Origin: Basidiobolus meristosporus CBS 931.73
Lineage: Eukaryota > Basidiobolomycota > Basidiobolomycetes > Basidiobolales > Basidiobolaceae
NCBI GenBank assembly: GCA_002104905.1
Contig: MCFE01000493.1
Coordinates: 1-64,000, forward strand
Direction: 5' to 3'
Length of the DNA: 64,000 bases
Under the pieces are notes generated by a model that was not told the origin of the DNA, ran no database searches, and worked only from the letters and a program-made list of their open reading frames with translations. How positions within the stretch are numbered: position 1 is the first letter of the stretch; each line of letters opens with the position of its first letter. Shown piece by piece: positions 32,464 to 43,134 of the stretch. Position numbers and translations under genes: made by a program.

Positions 32464-35400
32464 CTAGGAGTAAACTGGCAATATGGTTACCTGCGCATTT
32501 GCATCAGCCTTGGGGGAATCGGGAGCGATGTTGCCCACGGGCAAGATGGAAACTGGGGCATTCAAATCCTCCACTACATCTGCCTCGTTCACAGGCAAAA
32601 TAGAGACCGGGCCATTCAAGTCCTCCTGCAAAGCGTCAGAGGGGCTGGGCTCTACCTCGTTAACTGGTAGTATGGAAACCGGAGCATTCAAGTCCTCCTG
32701 CAAAACGTCAGAGGGGTTGAATTGGCCGATGGGAGTATCGGTTGATTGAGGGCTGATCGATTCGCCCAGAGTGATCAGTTCACTTGGGTCGGGGTTGTTG
32801 ATCATACGGTCGCAGTCGAAGTCCCATCTAGATCTCCACCTGTGTTGGATGCATTGTTGCTTGGTCCAAGGAGTGCCGTACACCAAAGGACTGAACGAAA
32901 CGAACACATACACGACCACGAGTGAGCTGACCAAAAGTACCAGCCAGCGAGCTTTAGTGTTCAGGCGTGAGGTGAACAGGTCGAACGTCACTCCGGTCAG
33001 GAGGATACCGAAGTAGATGGCCGGCAGGTAATGGTGCAGGAAAAGCTGTCTTCCCATCAAGAAGAATGGCAAGTAGTGCAAGAACCAGCCGAGGAAGAAG
33101 AACCCGGCCGACGAGAAGTAGAGATTGAAGTATTCTATGCATGGGAAAAGAGGTCGGTTAGTTCCAGGGAATCGTGCATTCGAATCGGCCAAATTTACCG
33201 TAGGCGCCATCGTTGTAGCCTCTCTTTTGGCGCAGAATCAGCAAGGCGTTAACGGCAATGTAAAGACCAACCGCTGCAGCCGCTGCCCACCAGATAATGG
33301 GGTTTCCGAGAAGGTAGATTTGTGCGGAGTCCTTCGACCAGAAGCTGATTCCTCTATTGATGAGCGGCCAGGCAGAAGGTCTGGAGTCGAAGGGATGGGA
33401 GTCGGTCAAGCCGTTGTTGATGGTCCACATACGCTTCTGAAGCTCCCAGAACTTCTTGAAAAAGCCTGGTGTACGATAGTTCACTCTAGGGGCATCCTCA
33501 GGGACTATAGACAACACAGAAACATCAGTGAATACGAGAGCATGCTTTGTGCTTAATACGAAGCGTCCTTACGCCTTGGGTCAACGTTGGTGTCAATCAA
33601 CCACAGAGTTTTCTCTAGCTTGGCGCTCTTCATACAAGTGACTTCCTGTTGTTCCGATGCCCACTTGGGCAATTTTACATCGTGTGAGAATAAATGGCAG
33701 TGTTGTCCGATATGAACAAGTCGGAATCTGCTGTAAATAGCCATCAGTCTGTCGGCAGATTCGGGGACACGGTCGTCGTGATCGATGATCTCCACTCTCC
33801 AGTGATCATTGATGTCTCCCCATTCGTACCCACTACACAGTCAAAACCAATTAATAAAGCAGGACTTCATTCGTTACGAAGGATGCGCAATCGTACCTGA
33901 CTTCGTTGTGATGCTCTGCTTCAGTAATCGGGGCACGAACATCGTGGCTGTGTAGGCGTTTGCCGGTAGAAGGGTGGAGTAGGCGAACAATGTCGCCATT
34001 CTTTACCCACTCCAACTCAGTCTCGTTGTACGGAACCTCGGGGTCCTCAATCTTGGTGATGACCCACCAGTTGTTTTCGTCGCGGTGTGGATAGAGGGTA
34101 ATTTGTTGTTCTATATATCTGATAGTTAAGCGTGCTGTGGCTCAATCAACAATCCCCTCTTCAACTTACGTTTACTTCCGGTAGGGTAGAAAAGATCGTG
34201 AGAATGAAGGTATCCTCCGTTGGTGTTCAGATGGCGGATATAAACCTTGGAGCCGTAGGCGACATCTAGGAATGCGTGGGTTAAGGCGAGAGCTGAGAAA
34301 ATGAACAGCGTTGAGCAAACCCATTACCAGCTGGAGTATCCCCAATGCCACCTCCACTCAGGGTGCTTTGAAACTCTGGCGACATAAACCCATTTCCGTC
34401 ACCGCTGTTTCTCAGGCAGAAAAAGTGGATTTGGAATAGTGCCAAATAAACTACGACGGGAACAGCGATCAAGCTGAACGCGCGAGCAAAGAAATGCTTG
34501 GCGACAACACTCTAAAAGGACAGCTGATTAGGACCAATCGAAATCTCTAGGTTACACAAAAATTACCGGGGGAACCGAGCTATCCACAGTGAAATCCCAA
34601 AGTTGCTTGATAGTTGAAAGTCCGATCAATGCGATGATGAACAGCCCAACCCATTTCACACTGGATGGAAGAATTAGTAAACTCCAACAGCCTACGATCA
34701 ACTGATGAGGAAAGTACCTGACGGACAGCCCAAGGAACAAGCCAGTAGAGGTTAGCCAGAACCACCATGAGGAAGAGAATGGGCTGGAAACCTGGGATTA
34801 GATTGAATTGCTCCGCTCAAGCTATATGCGTGTAGACTACCTTTCACTCTGATTGCAGAATTGCACCCACGACAGTGCGGTCAAAGCAGTAAAAAACAAT
34901 AAAGGAGAGTCCAATAAGATCAAACGAGACTGGGTCACCAAGGCATTGTCTGTTGATGGAGAGTATACATTTAGATACCCGCCAAATGTTCAAGTATGCC
35001 AAATGTACGCGCTTACCGAAGGTCACGAAAAGTGCGCTCAAAGTAGCAGCTGGTGTGGAATGACCCGATAACTTGACTGTCAAGTAAGAAATAGGCACCA
35101 AAAGCCAACCCATAATTGCCGGTAGCAAGCGCATGGCAACATATGGCACCTGTGGCTCGATGTAATCTCTGTAAAAGCAGCATACGTCAATAACCTCGGT
35201 GTTTGTTCTAGAGACTAAATAGCAACCTACTTTCCGATTTCACTAAAGTCGAAATTTCCATCAAAGCCCCCAAACCAACCAGCAGCGGCAAGTAACATCT
35301 TGGCAAGTGGAGGATGTACATCCATAAAGAACCTACCATGAATGTACTTGCTTGCAAAGCCTCCAAAGTGCACTTCGTCAAAACTGCCCTCGCAAAGGAA

Positions 35401-35671
35401 CAACAGAGAAACATTACACTCTGGAAAACAAGGTTGAAGAAAATAGAGAGGGGAGAACTTACACTACCGAAGTTGGATGATCCAGTCTATAAAAGCGCAC
35501 AAACCCTGCAAAGACTGTCAGGGCGGCGACAATGTACCATTGAGTTTTAGACAAGTGCAAGCTTTTGCGGGAAACGGGCTTCTTTCCGGATTTGAAATTG
35601 TCATCTTCCCAGTATTCATTCGACTCGTCGAGCAGAGGCTCCTGGAATTGCTTCCGATTTCGGACGTACAT
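32464..35671 (-). CDS. protein O-mannosyltransferase (PMT2-like) with a repetitive tail
   Basis: Twelve minus-strand exons: 35671-35463, 35383-35231, 35168-35017, 34949-34841, 34783-34718, 34660-34567, 34511-34328, 34265-34170, 34110-33897, 33832-33573, 33504-33199 and 33134-32464, giving 837 residues. GT39 blocks: [13 protein letters not shown] with the catalytic Asp-Glu, [27 protein letters not shown] and [20 protein letters not shown]. The luminal MIR region follows ([40 protein letters not shown]), then [18 protein letters not shown]. The enzyme transfers mannose from dolichyl-phosphate mannose to Ser/Thr of secretory proteins in the ER. The last 90 residues, outside the family core, carry three copies and one degenerate copy of a [11 protein letters not shown] unit. 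Start: first ATG after an open TTG-led stretch. Confidence 0.94.
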
Positions 35672-36005
35672 GATCAATCGGAGGTTATGGTTAACTTCTG
35701 GAAGTGAGCTCCTCTAGTAACCAACAGCTTTGGAATTTTCACCAATCCGAATCAATTGGTGACGCCAATGTGTCTACAGTATTGGATACCCAGCAAATCT
35801 ATGATTATTCATGTGATTTATGTCAACATTCGTGACTCTATGCCTAGAATTGCTGGAATCCACGATGGCTTTTGATTGGCACATCAAGCGAAATAGCAAC
35901 CATTAGTTGACCGAGCCTGGTCGCTTCGATGACGCATCAACCGACGTTAATATGTGATTAAAAGTAGATCGATCATTTAGGTTTGTTGTTTGCGTTGTAT
36001 GTTGA
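35672..36005. other. intergenic region
   Basis: Non-coding; PMT promoter on the right of its start codon. No specific element recognised. Confidence 0.5.
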
Positions 36006-36184
36006 AATGAGTGTTGTGAGCAATAATAACTCGAGCGAAATATTCGACCACGAATTTCAGATGCCCCGACATCGATATAATGTACCATGGAAGGAGCGAA
36101 GCCATTGAACGGCCATCCCCATATTTGCACATATATTGGATAGTTGGAGTCGATTTAATCAAATATGACTAAACAAACTTCCAT
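36006..36184 (-). repeat. 182-bp dispersed repeat, copy C (upstream of carboxypeptidase 3)
   Basis: Same family as copies A, B and D, and the most diverged of the four (for example CTCGAGCG for CTCGCGCG, CGACATCGAT for CAACATTGAT). The following 100 bp also resemble the sequence after copy D. Confidence 0.9.
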
Positions 36185-36327
36185 GGTCATCTCCCAACCA
36201 TCAGGATGCTATTTATTGGATCGACCACCTCTGTGGGACGTTAGTTATTCGTGGTTGTAAAATACTATTGATAGAATGTTTCACCATGACGTCTAAAAGA
36301 AAGGGAACAGTGCTGATCTTCGGGATG

Positions 36328-36335
36328 TATAAAAG
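36328..36335 (+). promoter_or_regulatory. TATA box of carboxypeptidase 3
   Basis: TATAAAAG followed by CCAT, as in carboxypeptidase 1. It lies 33 bp before an in-frame ATG and 41 bp before the preferred ATG at 36369. Confidence 0.65.
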
Positions 36336-36368
36336 CCATGAAAACCATCAGAATTGACATATCCAAAG

Positions 36369-37735
36369 ATGCGTATATCTTCTCTCTTTTTCGCTTTATT
36401 CGCCACTGAGGGGTTGTTGGCGGCTCCAGTGACCGAGTTTCTGGCTCGGCCTATTCGTTATGACAACCATAAACTGCTTCAGGTGAGGCGCTCGGGTACT
36501 TTGCTTGAAATTGTTAACAAGAACGACCTGGATGTCTGGCACAGGTCTGCCAGTGTTTTACATATTCGAGTGTCTCCCAAACAGTTCGAATCGCTGAGTG
36601 GGCTTGAATCAATAATACTAGACGAGAATATACAGAGGAGTATTGATGAAGAAACTGAGGTCTTGAAGCAAGCCTCGCTGGTGAAGCGTGCTGTTGATGA
36701 TGCCACTTGGTTTCAAAGCTATCATACATTTGCTGACATAGTCCAATGGTTGCAGCAGCTCTCGAAAAAATACCCAGATCTGGTCACCTATGTGCCATCC
36801 ATTGGCAAGACCACCCTGGGTAAGGACATCCCAGCCTTGAGGATTACCAGCAAGAACGGAGGAGAAAAGAAGAAGATCTGGTTCCAGGGACTTCAACATG
36901 CCAGAGAATGGATCGCTACCACGACCATGCAGTACCTGGCTGACGGACTCGCCTCAGGGTACGCCACCGACTCTGACATCAAGGGAATCCTTGACGCAGC
37001 CGAGATCATCATCATTCCAGTATCGAATCCAGATGGGTACGAATATACCTGGAACGGGGATCGTCTATGGAGAAAGAACCGTCGCAACAATGGTGGTGGA
37101 GTGTATGGTGTTGATTTGGTAAGCACGCAACCAAATTTATTACCGAATGTTCCCTGAATGCTGTGGAATCCGTTACTGATTCCCGGCCATTTCTATTTTA
37201 GAACCGTAACTGGCCTGATCATTGGAACCAAGGGGGCTCCTCCAAGGACCCCAGTGATGAGACTTTCATGGGACCATCAGGTGGCAGTGAGCCAGAGGTG
37301 AAGGCATTGATTAACTACTTTTTGCAACAGAAAAATGTTGTTGGGGCCATCGATTACCATTCTTATGGTGAGCTGATCATGTGGCCATATGGCTGGACTA
37401 CGTCTAAGGTTGCCAAGAATACTGAATATGCCGCACTTGGCAAGGCCATGAAGAGTGCGATCCGAACTGTCAATACTAGTGAGAGATACACCACACAACA
37501 AATCAGTGATTTGTATGTGGCCTCAGGCAGCTCCTCCGACTGGTTCTACGGTGAGCAAGTTGCTCAAGCGCAAGGATTCCGTAGCACTTCGATTGCGGTC
37601 GAGCTCTCACCCCCCTCGGCGAGACGGGGATTAGGATTCATACTACCTCCGGAGGAAATCATTCCTGTCGGTAATGAAACCCTCGCAGCAGCCAAGGTAT
37701 TCATCAGCAATGTATTGAATGAACCTATCAATTAA
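36369..37735 (+). CDS. secreted M14 metallocarboxypeptidase (carboxypeptidase 3, paralogue of 1)
   Basis: Two exons, 36369-37118 and 37202-37735, 427 residues. Signal peptide, propeptide, Lys-Arg site and catalytic residues are arranged as in carboxypeptidase 1, one position lower: His177, Glu180, His303 and Glu384. From about 36645 to 37107 (the end of the propeptide into the catalytic domain) I find about one difference from carboxypeptidase 1. By contrast the first 270 bp of coding sequence, the first half of the intron and the 3' end of exon 2 (PPSARRGLGF against PSGSGGASGF) are clearly different. That patchwork suggests gene conversion. The start is the ATG matching the paralogue; another in-frame ATG lies 15 nt upstream. 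Confidence 0.95.
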
Positions 37736-37829
37736 GTTTCCACACGTTTGAAAAAACATGAATCTTGGAATCACAAGAGAGGCGGGAAAGTAAACAGATT
37801 TAGACATTCAGTTGTTGTAAATGTATACA

Positions 37830-38010
37830 ATATGAGTTGTCGTGGACAATAATAACTCGCGCGAAATATTCGACCACGAATTTCAGATGCCCCAACATTG
37901 ATATAATGTACCATGGAAGGAGCGAAGCCATTGAACGGCCATCCCCATATTTGCACATATATTGGATAGTTGGAGTCGATTTAATCAAATATGACTAAAC
38001 AAACTTCCAT
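37830..38010 (-). repeat. 182-bp dispersed repeat, copy D (downstream of carboxypeptidase 3)
   Basis: Nearly identical to copy B, and in direct orientation with copy C across the gene. Followed at 38030-38120 by sequence resembling the carboxypeptidase 3 upstream region (TATTTATT, GTGGGACG, GTAAAATA blocks). Confidence 0.92.
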
Positions 38011-38272
38011 ACGGACATCCAAACAAGTTGCGGATATTTATTAGGACGATCGCCTCAGTGGGACGCCATTTATTCATGATCGGTTAGGGTAAAATATTCA
38101 TCTATTGACAGATTCGGGGGTAGCGGTTCCTTGGTGATTATGAGATTTAACATCAAGTCAGCTCTATTTACAGTAATGTATCACCCATCTCTTTGCTTGG
38201 AGGTGAGAGAGGAAATGGTCGTATTGGTACAATGGAAGGTTACTAAATATCAAACAAACGGGATGCCAAGTC

Positions 38273-38722
38273 TTAGACTGAAGCTACCCGCAAAGCTAGC
38301 TGATTCTCGATCGCAAAGACTCGAAGCAACTCCCTCTCCGGCAAGGTTCTCTTGGTGTTCGGTTTCCGGTGGTTAATTATATCGACAAGAACGCTACCCT
38401 CCAAGGCAAGCTCCGGAGTGATTCTGGACTTGATTTTATGGGGTCTGCTGACGGTCACCTTAGAAGGTTTTACTATTTGGCGGCTAGAGGGTGGGATAAA
38501 TATACGCGGTGGTTCGTTGAGGGTGGGATACTCGTGATAGGAAAAAGTGGTCATTGGAATGACTACGTCAGGATCGACCGGAGTCCCTTTCTGGATCTCG
38601 GTTTTAAAGCCTCCGCCGAAAGCAAGCTCTTGAGCTACATAAGAAGCTGCGCATTGTGCCACCCGATCAGCTTTTACTTCAAGTTCGGTGGCTCGAAAGG
38701 TTGCGTAGAACGACGAGTTCAT
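38273..38722 (-). CDS. hypothetical protein, 149 residues
   Basis: Intact intronless minus-strand frame beginning MNSSFYATFRATELEVKADR. No domain, signal peptide or membrane segment recognised. Its middle is Pro-rich (TLNEPPRIFIPPSSRQIVKP) and its C-terminus is basic then hydrophobic. The N-terminal half reads like ordinary soluble helical protein. Neighbours are carboxypeptidase 3 and a subtilisin, which do not suggest a role. The plus strand is also partly open, so the coding status is moderately supported. Confidence 0.45.
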   Translation of the reverse strand: MNSSFYATFRATELEVKADRVAQCAASYVAQELAFGGGFKTEIQKGTPVDPDVVIPMTTFSYHEYPTLNEPPRIFIPPSSRQIVKPSKVTVSRPHKIKSRITPELALEGSVLVDIINHRKPNTKRTLPERELLRVFAIENQLALRVASV

Positions 38723-39200
38723 TGAGAAAGTTGGGAAATGGAAAAGTGGGAAAAGCGGGAAATTTAGCGATTAGTAATCGTTTGGGTATTTACAGTGAAG
38801 AATCCATTCAAGAACAAGATCCATTGCTTGGCTTTTATTTGCCAAGGGAAACCGGAATAGGCGATGGAGGTTTCATGACGCTTCCCAATCAGACTATCCC
38901 CAATACACCAATGTGCATTCCGGAGATTTTAGCGTATTACTAAACATACCACCCCAGTCATATGGCGGCTGATATATATGGCCATTCATATGATTATTCA
39001 TCGATTGGATTAGTGTACATTGGCTGACTGTTTGGCCAACTATTTGCACTTGCATCCACTGATAATGACCAAAAAAGTCCCTAAACGAAGTTGTTGATCA
39101 ACATGTTCATATCGTTACTGCTTCCGACCGTGATAAGCCCAAAAAGGCTATATCCGCAGATGCCGTTTATTTCAGTGAGCCTTGGTTATCGATCCATTGC
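38723..39200. other. intergenic region
   Basis: Promoter side of the 149-residue ORF and 3' side of the subtilisin gene. No gene or RNA recognised. Confidence 0.5.
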
Positions 39201-40484
39201 CTAATTAGCCAACGAGTAGACCATAAGGTTGGGGGAGTTCCCTCTCAATCCCCTAACTACATTACGGGTGGCGCGACTAGTCAACATATTGTAGACTGTT
39301 TGCGGCGAATTGGCCGAGCCCTGGCCCAAGTGTAGTGCGGCAATACCAGCTACGTGGGGGCTAGCCATGCTGGTACCGGATAGACTGCTGCGGGCACTTG
39401 GACTCCCGATGTATGTAGAAAGGATGTTGGAACCAGGTGCTTGAATGTTCACGCATCGACCCCAGTTGCTGTAGTTGGCCAAGTTGTCATAGTAGTCGGT
39501 GGCACCAACAGTGAAGGCGGAACGACTATTAGCCGGCGACACATTACATGCATCTTGAGCTTCATTACCAGCCGCAACAATCACTGGGATCCCTGCTTGA
39601 ACAGCGGCATCCACGGCAGCATTGAGCGCGTTACTATTGCCGCCGCCAAGCGACATATTAATGACACTTCTGCGTCCAGTGGATCTAGCCTGACGAGCGA
39701 CCCAATTGACACCAGCAATAATTCCAGATGTACTGCCGCGACCATCTCTCCCCAAGACCTTGACACCAATTAATCTGACCTTTTTGGCAACACCGTAAGT
39801 ATTGCCGCCAACAATACCTGCTACATGGGTGCCGTGACCATTAAGATCTTCGGCAGGCTCGCCGTTGATGAAGCTTACCGGGAGACTAGCTCTGCCGCCA
39901 AAGTCACTGTGGCGTGTATTGATACCAGTATCAATTACATATACATCAACGCCTTGTCCAGCAGAGTCGGGAAAGTTGTAGGGAGCATTGGGGTTCCGCT
40001 GGCGCTGGGAAACTCTTGCCAGCCCCCAGTTAGGGGAGTTGGTTTGAACCGCGGCCATCGTAAATACCTGCTCCTGCTCTACATACTCAATGTCGGGGTT
40101 GCTACGAAGCGATTTGACCAGATCCTGGCTAAAGGTGCCCGATATGGCTTTATAACGGCCCAAATTGTACTTCTGGAAGATTTTACTGAAGACGTGGGTA
40201 TTATTGCCGCCAGCGGTGCCTTGCGCGCCAAAGATGGAGTTTACCGCGTTATTGAAAGTCGCGACTTTCTCGTGGATCAAGCTGTCGACTGGTGGGGATT
40301 CTACAGGTGAGTTTAATGACTTCGAACATGCAGCCACTGGAATATTACCTTTTTTAACATCGGCGCTGTTATGGAACTTCACAATGTATTTGTTCGGGAT
40401 GAATTGTTGCTTCCCTTCGGTCAATGGCACAGCCAAGAAGATAGCAACAACAACTCCAGAAGCAATAAATTGGAAAGAGACCAT
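39201..40484 (-). CDS. secreted subtilisin-like serine protease, proteinase K type (S8)
   Basis: Intronless, 427 residues. Signal peptide (about 1-24), inhibitor I9 propeptide (NKYIVKFHNS at 31-40, through PDIEYVEQEQVF at about 130-141), then the mature protease from about residue 148. Catalytic triad: Asp185 (VIDTGI), His220 (GHGTHVAG), Ser372 (GTSMASPHVAG), with oxyanion Asn307 (AAGNE). There is no C-terminal extension after the catalytic domain. An extracellular or vacuolar endopeptidase is expected, and together with the three carboxypeptidases it would make a protein-degrading set. Confidence 0.97.
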   Translation of the reverse strand: MVSFQFIASGVVVAIFLAVPLTEGKQQFIPNKYIVKFHNSADVKKGNIPVAACSKSLNSPVESPPVDSLIHEKVATFNNAVNSIFGAQGTAGGNNTHVFSKIFQKYNLGRYKAISGTFSQDLVKSLRSNPDIEYVEQEQVFTMAAVQTNSPNWGLARVSQRQRNPNAPYNFPDSAGQGVDVYVIDTGINTRHSDFGGRASLPVSFINGEPAEDLNGHGTHVAGIVGGNTYGVAKKVRLIGVKVLGRDGRGSTSGIIAGVNWVARQARSTGRRSVINMSLGGGNSNALNAAVDAAVQAGIPVIVAAGNEAQDACNVSPANSRSAFTVGATDYYDNLANYSNWGRCVNIQAPGSNILSTYIGSPSARSSLSGTSMASPHVAGIAALHLGQGSANSPQTVYNMLTSRATRNVVRGLRGNSPNLMVYSLAN

Positions 40485-40957
40485 GGTTAATCAGACTAGC
40501 TGAGGTAGAATATGGTGTTAGCAGAGGGATACCTGGTCATTTTTATAGCTGATTTCCAAGACGTTGTGTAGTGAGAAGTAATGAAAATGATCGTCACTCA
40601 TTATGCAGTCTTGAATTGCTAGTGCTACAAACAGAATTTAACTCACATATTTGGCGCGATCTATGGGAACTTCGGTCCTATCTGACTTGTGGAACCTTGC
40701 TTCGTTTAGACACTGGTAATCATTCTAGGTAGCGGAGGTTTGCTTTTGAGTAGCAACTATTTTATGCTTTTTTGTGCTTTTTTGTTTATTATTCAATACC
40801 GCTTCGATACACAAAGAACAGGTCGTTTTGAACGGGTCCATAGATTAATAGCCGATCCGAAAGCCGAAAATTGCTTTCCAAACGATTAATCGATTCTCGG
40901 AGGTTTGAAGTGTTGAAAAATTCTCTACAGCAGCGATTCTGCACTCTTCAGTTCAAC
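40485..40957. other. intergenic region
   Basis: Divergent promoter region between the subtilisin (-) and the Nce101-like gene (+). A TTTTTATAGC motif at about 40540 may be the subtilisin TATA box on the minus strand (GCTATAAAAA). Confidence 0.5.
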
Positions 40958-41197
40958 ATGCTCCCAAGTGTCCCAGCTCGTCGCTATACGCATCTTATCT
41001 CGAGGTAATTCCATATTGAAAGGAAGCATCCACCTTTATTGATACTAAGTGGGATTCTACGTAGCCGTGGCGATGCCATACTCGCTATAAGTGCCGGCTG
41101 TTTCTCATACTGGTTATATGAGCGAGACAACCCACGCGAACCTGGTAAAACCCTTTACGAGATGGCCGAGCGTAGAATTCGGAAGTGGAGGCAATAA
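40958..41197 (+). CDS. Nce101-like small membrane protein
   Basis: Two exons, 40958-41004 and 41065-41197, 59 residues. The second exon encodes SRGDAILAISAGCFSYWLYE, a short hydrophobic helix, then RDNPREPGKTLYEMAERRI. This matches the shape and blocks of the Nce101 family: SR-D-xLA start, YYLYEKR after the helix, and a basic C-terminus. In yeast Nce101 is linked to non-classical export and is about 53 residues. The gene is easily missed because neither exon is long. The match was recognised by eye and is moderate. Confidence 0.7.
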
Positions 41198-41400
41198 CTC
41201 GCGCTTCTTCACGCTATCCGCGCCCATTCATTAAACGCATTGTCTACGAAATTAGCAGTTAATACGCACCATAATAATATCTCCTTCAACTGCCGACTGC
41301 TTCTCATGATGATACGTACACATATGTCAATCAATTATAGATTGAAGTGAGGACATTTGGTAAACTTTGTCTAACGAAGGAATGGTTATTATAATTCCCC

Positions 41401-41451
41401 TATATTGCTTGCATTGCTTATATTGCTTACATCGCCTACAATGCCTACATC
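41401..41451 (+). repeat. short imperfect decamer repeats
   Basis: Four to five tandem variants of TATTGCTTGC / TATTGCTTAC / ATCGCCTACA / ATGCCTACAT, 45 bp before the telomere-like array. Confidence 0.6.
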
Positions 41452-41495
41452 GATTCAATCTTACTGAGACTCGATCTTCTTGCTGAATGCTATCA

Positions 41496-41526
41496 GGGTT
41501 AGGGTTAGGGTTAGGGTTAGGTTAGG
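41496..41526 (+). repeat. interstitial telomeric repeat (GGGTTA)n
   Basis: Four perfect GGGTTA units followed by GGTTAGG, 31 bp in all. It lies 157 bp upstream of the acid phosphatase start. TTAGGG is the common fungal telomere repeat. It could be a chromosome-fusion scar, a break repaired by telomerase, or a site for telobox-binding transcription factors. Confidence 0.9.
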
Positions 41527-41682
41527 CCAATGAGAGCCCCCTTTTACGGGATAATATAGCAGTCATCACTGCCCAAGTGCTGGGCTGATGTTTAATTGTG
41601 GTATCTAGTGTTGATAGTAAATATTCTCCTTTCCTGCTGCTATTTAATAAGTGTACTCTCCAGTGGTAGTTTGAAATATATC

Positions 41683-43134
41683 ATGAAACATCGCTTTATT
41701 GCTTGGATATATTTGGGGGCTTTCCCGGTTTCTTTAGCAAGTTATGAGATTGGGGTAAACGAACATTACTGCTCTGCCACGACTCCCACCGCTGAAACGT
41801 ATAGTGTACCTGTAAGGGCTTTGTCAAAGTGTTTCTGTCATTGGGTCGACAGCCGTCTGAGATATTGTTTCTTATCTAGAAGGGCGTTGAATTAAGGCAC
41901 GTTCAAGTCATCGTGCGACATGGTGATCGCACTCCAATCTCCATCTTACCACAGCAGTCGAAATATAACGTTCTATGGAACTGTACCAACGAGGCCCCGG
42001 AATTTAGTTACCTCAAGCTTCAGAATTTCGAAACCAGCCAAACCTACGGTTTGATGCTTGACAATTCTAATGCCAATCCGTTTTCTAAAGAATATATCAC
42101 GGGAACCTGCATGACTGGCCAATTAACCCCCAAGGGGATGCGTCAGCAACAGAATGTGGGTAAGAAATTACGAGAGATTTATGTAGATTTGTTGGGCTAT
42201 CTTCCCAGGACCCTGAACAGAAGAAACCTACAAAAAGCGATTTTTGTGCGCCATACCGAAAAGACGTATGGCACCATTCATCTTATTTGGCTCACTTATC
42301 GTTGGTTAACTTGTACTTCAAACCAGTCGCACAAAGCAAACTGCCATCGCCCTAGTATCTGGGCTGTACCCAAAAGAAAAGTTGCAGGGAAGGCTTGGGA
42401 TCCCTCTTTTCTACCTTCCGGAGCAAATCGAGACTATGATTTATCAATCGGGATTATGCTCCCGTCTTGCCAAGTTGCAGGAGGCAATGCTCAATGAAAA
42501 ACGCTATAATGAATATTGGGGCAGTCAGCAAGAGGTGAAGAAAAAGATGGATGCGATTCTACAGACCACAACTACACCTGCGTATCAAGGCAGGAGTCTG
42601 GTGCGTTACATGGATGCGTTCCGTCCATTGACATGCAACAACTACCCACTACCATGTAGCCTTGATAACAGCAATCAGTGTATTAGTGATGAAATGGCCG
42701 TTCGATCCTTCGTTGGGAACGATTTTGAAGCTGCTTGGACTATGCGAGATTCACCGCTTTCGCATGAAGCCAATCGATTAGGAATCGGCCTCTTTCTGTC
42801 TGAATTGCGACGAAGCATCCATAACTCTCTTGGAAAAGGCCTCAAATCTCCAGCCAAGATGGAGATATTTTCCGGACACGATACTACTGTTCAGCCGATA
42901 CTTGGGGTTTTAAGGGCGGATGATTTTAGATGGCCGCCCTACGCTTCAAGTCTTATCTTTGAGCTTTGGCAAGATAAGCATACTGGTGCTGCCTTCTTGC
43001 GAGTTTTGTATAATGGTGACGTCCTTCGGAGCCCAGTGTGTGACTTTAACCTTTGTCCACTGGAAACCTTCCTAAGTCAAATTGATCACTATATACCACT
43101 GGACATTCTCACTGAATGTAAACAATCATCGTAG
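41683..43134 (+). CDS. histidine acid phosphatase, secreted
   Basis: Three exons, 41683-41811, 41880-42265 and 42327-43134, 440 residues. Signal peptide (about 1-20). The catalytic RHGDRTP motif is at 56-62, with His57 as the phosphohistidine nucleophile, and the SGHDTT motif holds His356/Asp357, the proton donor. FVRHTEKTRTKQTAIALVSGLYP spans the second intron and is the usual second Arg-containing block. Closest in layout to the lysosomal-type acid phosphatase and PXYLP1 group rather than phytases. It releases phosphate from phosphomonoesters in the secretory path or outside the cell. Last gene before the retrotransposon-rich region. Confidence 0.92.
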
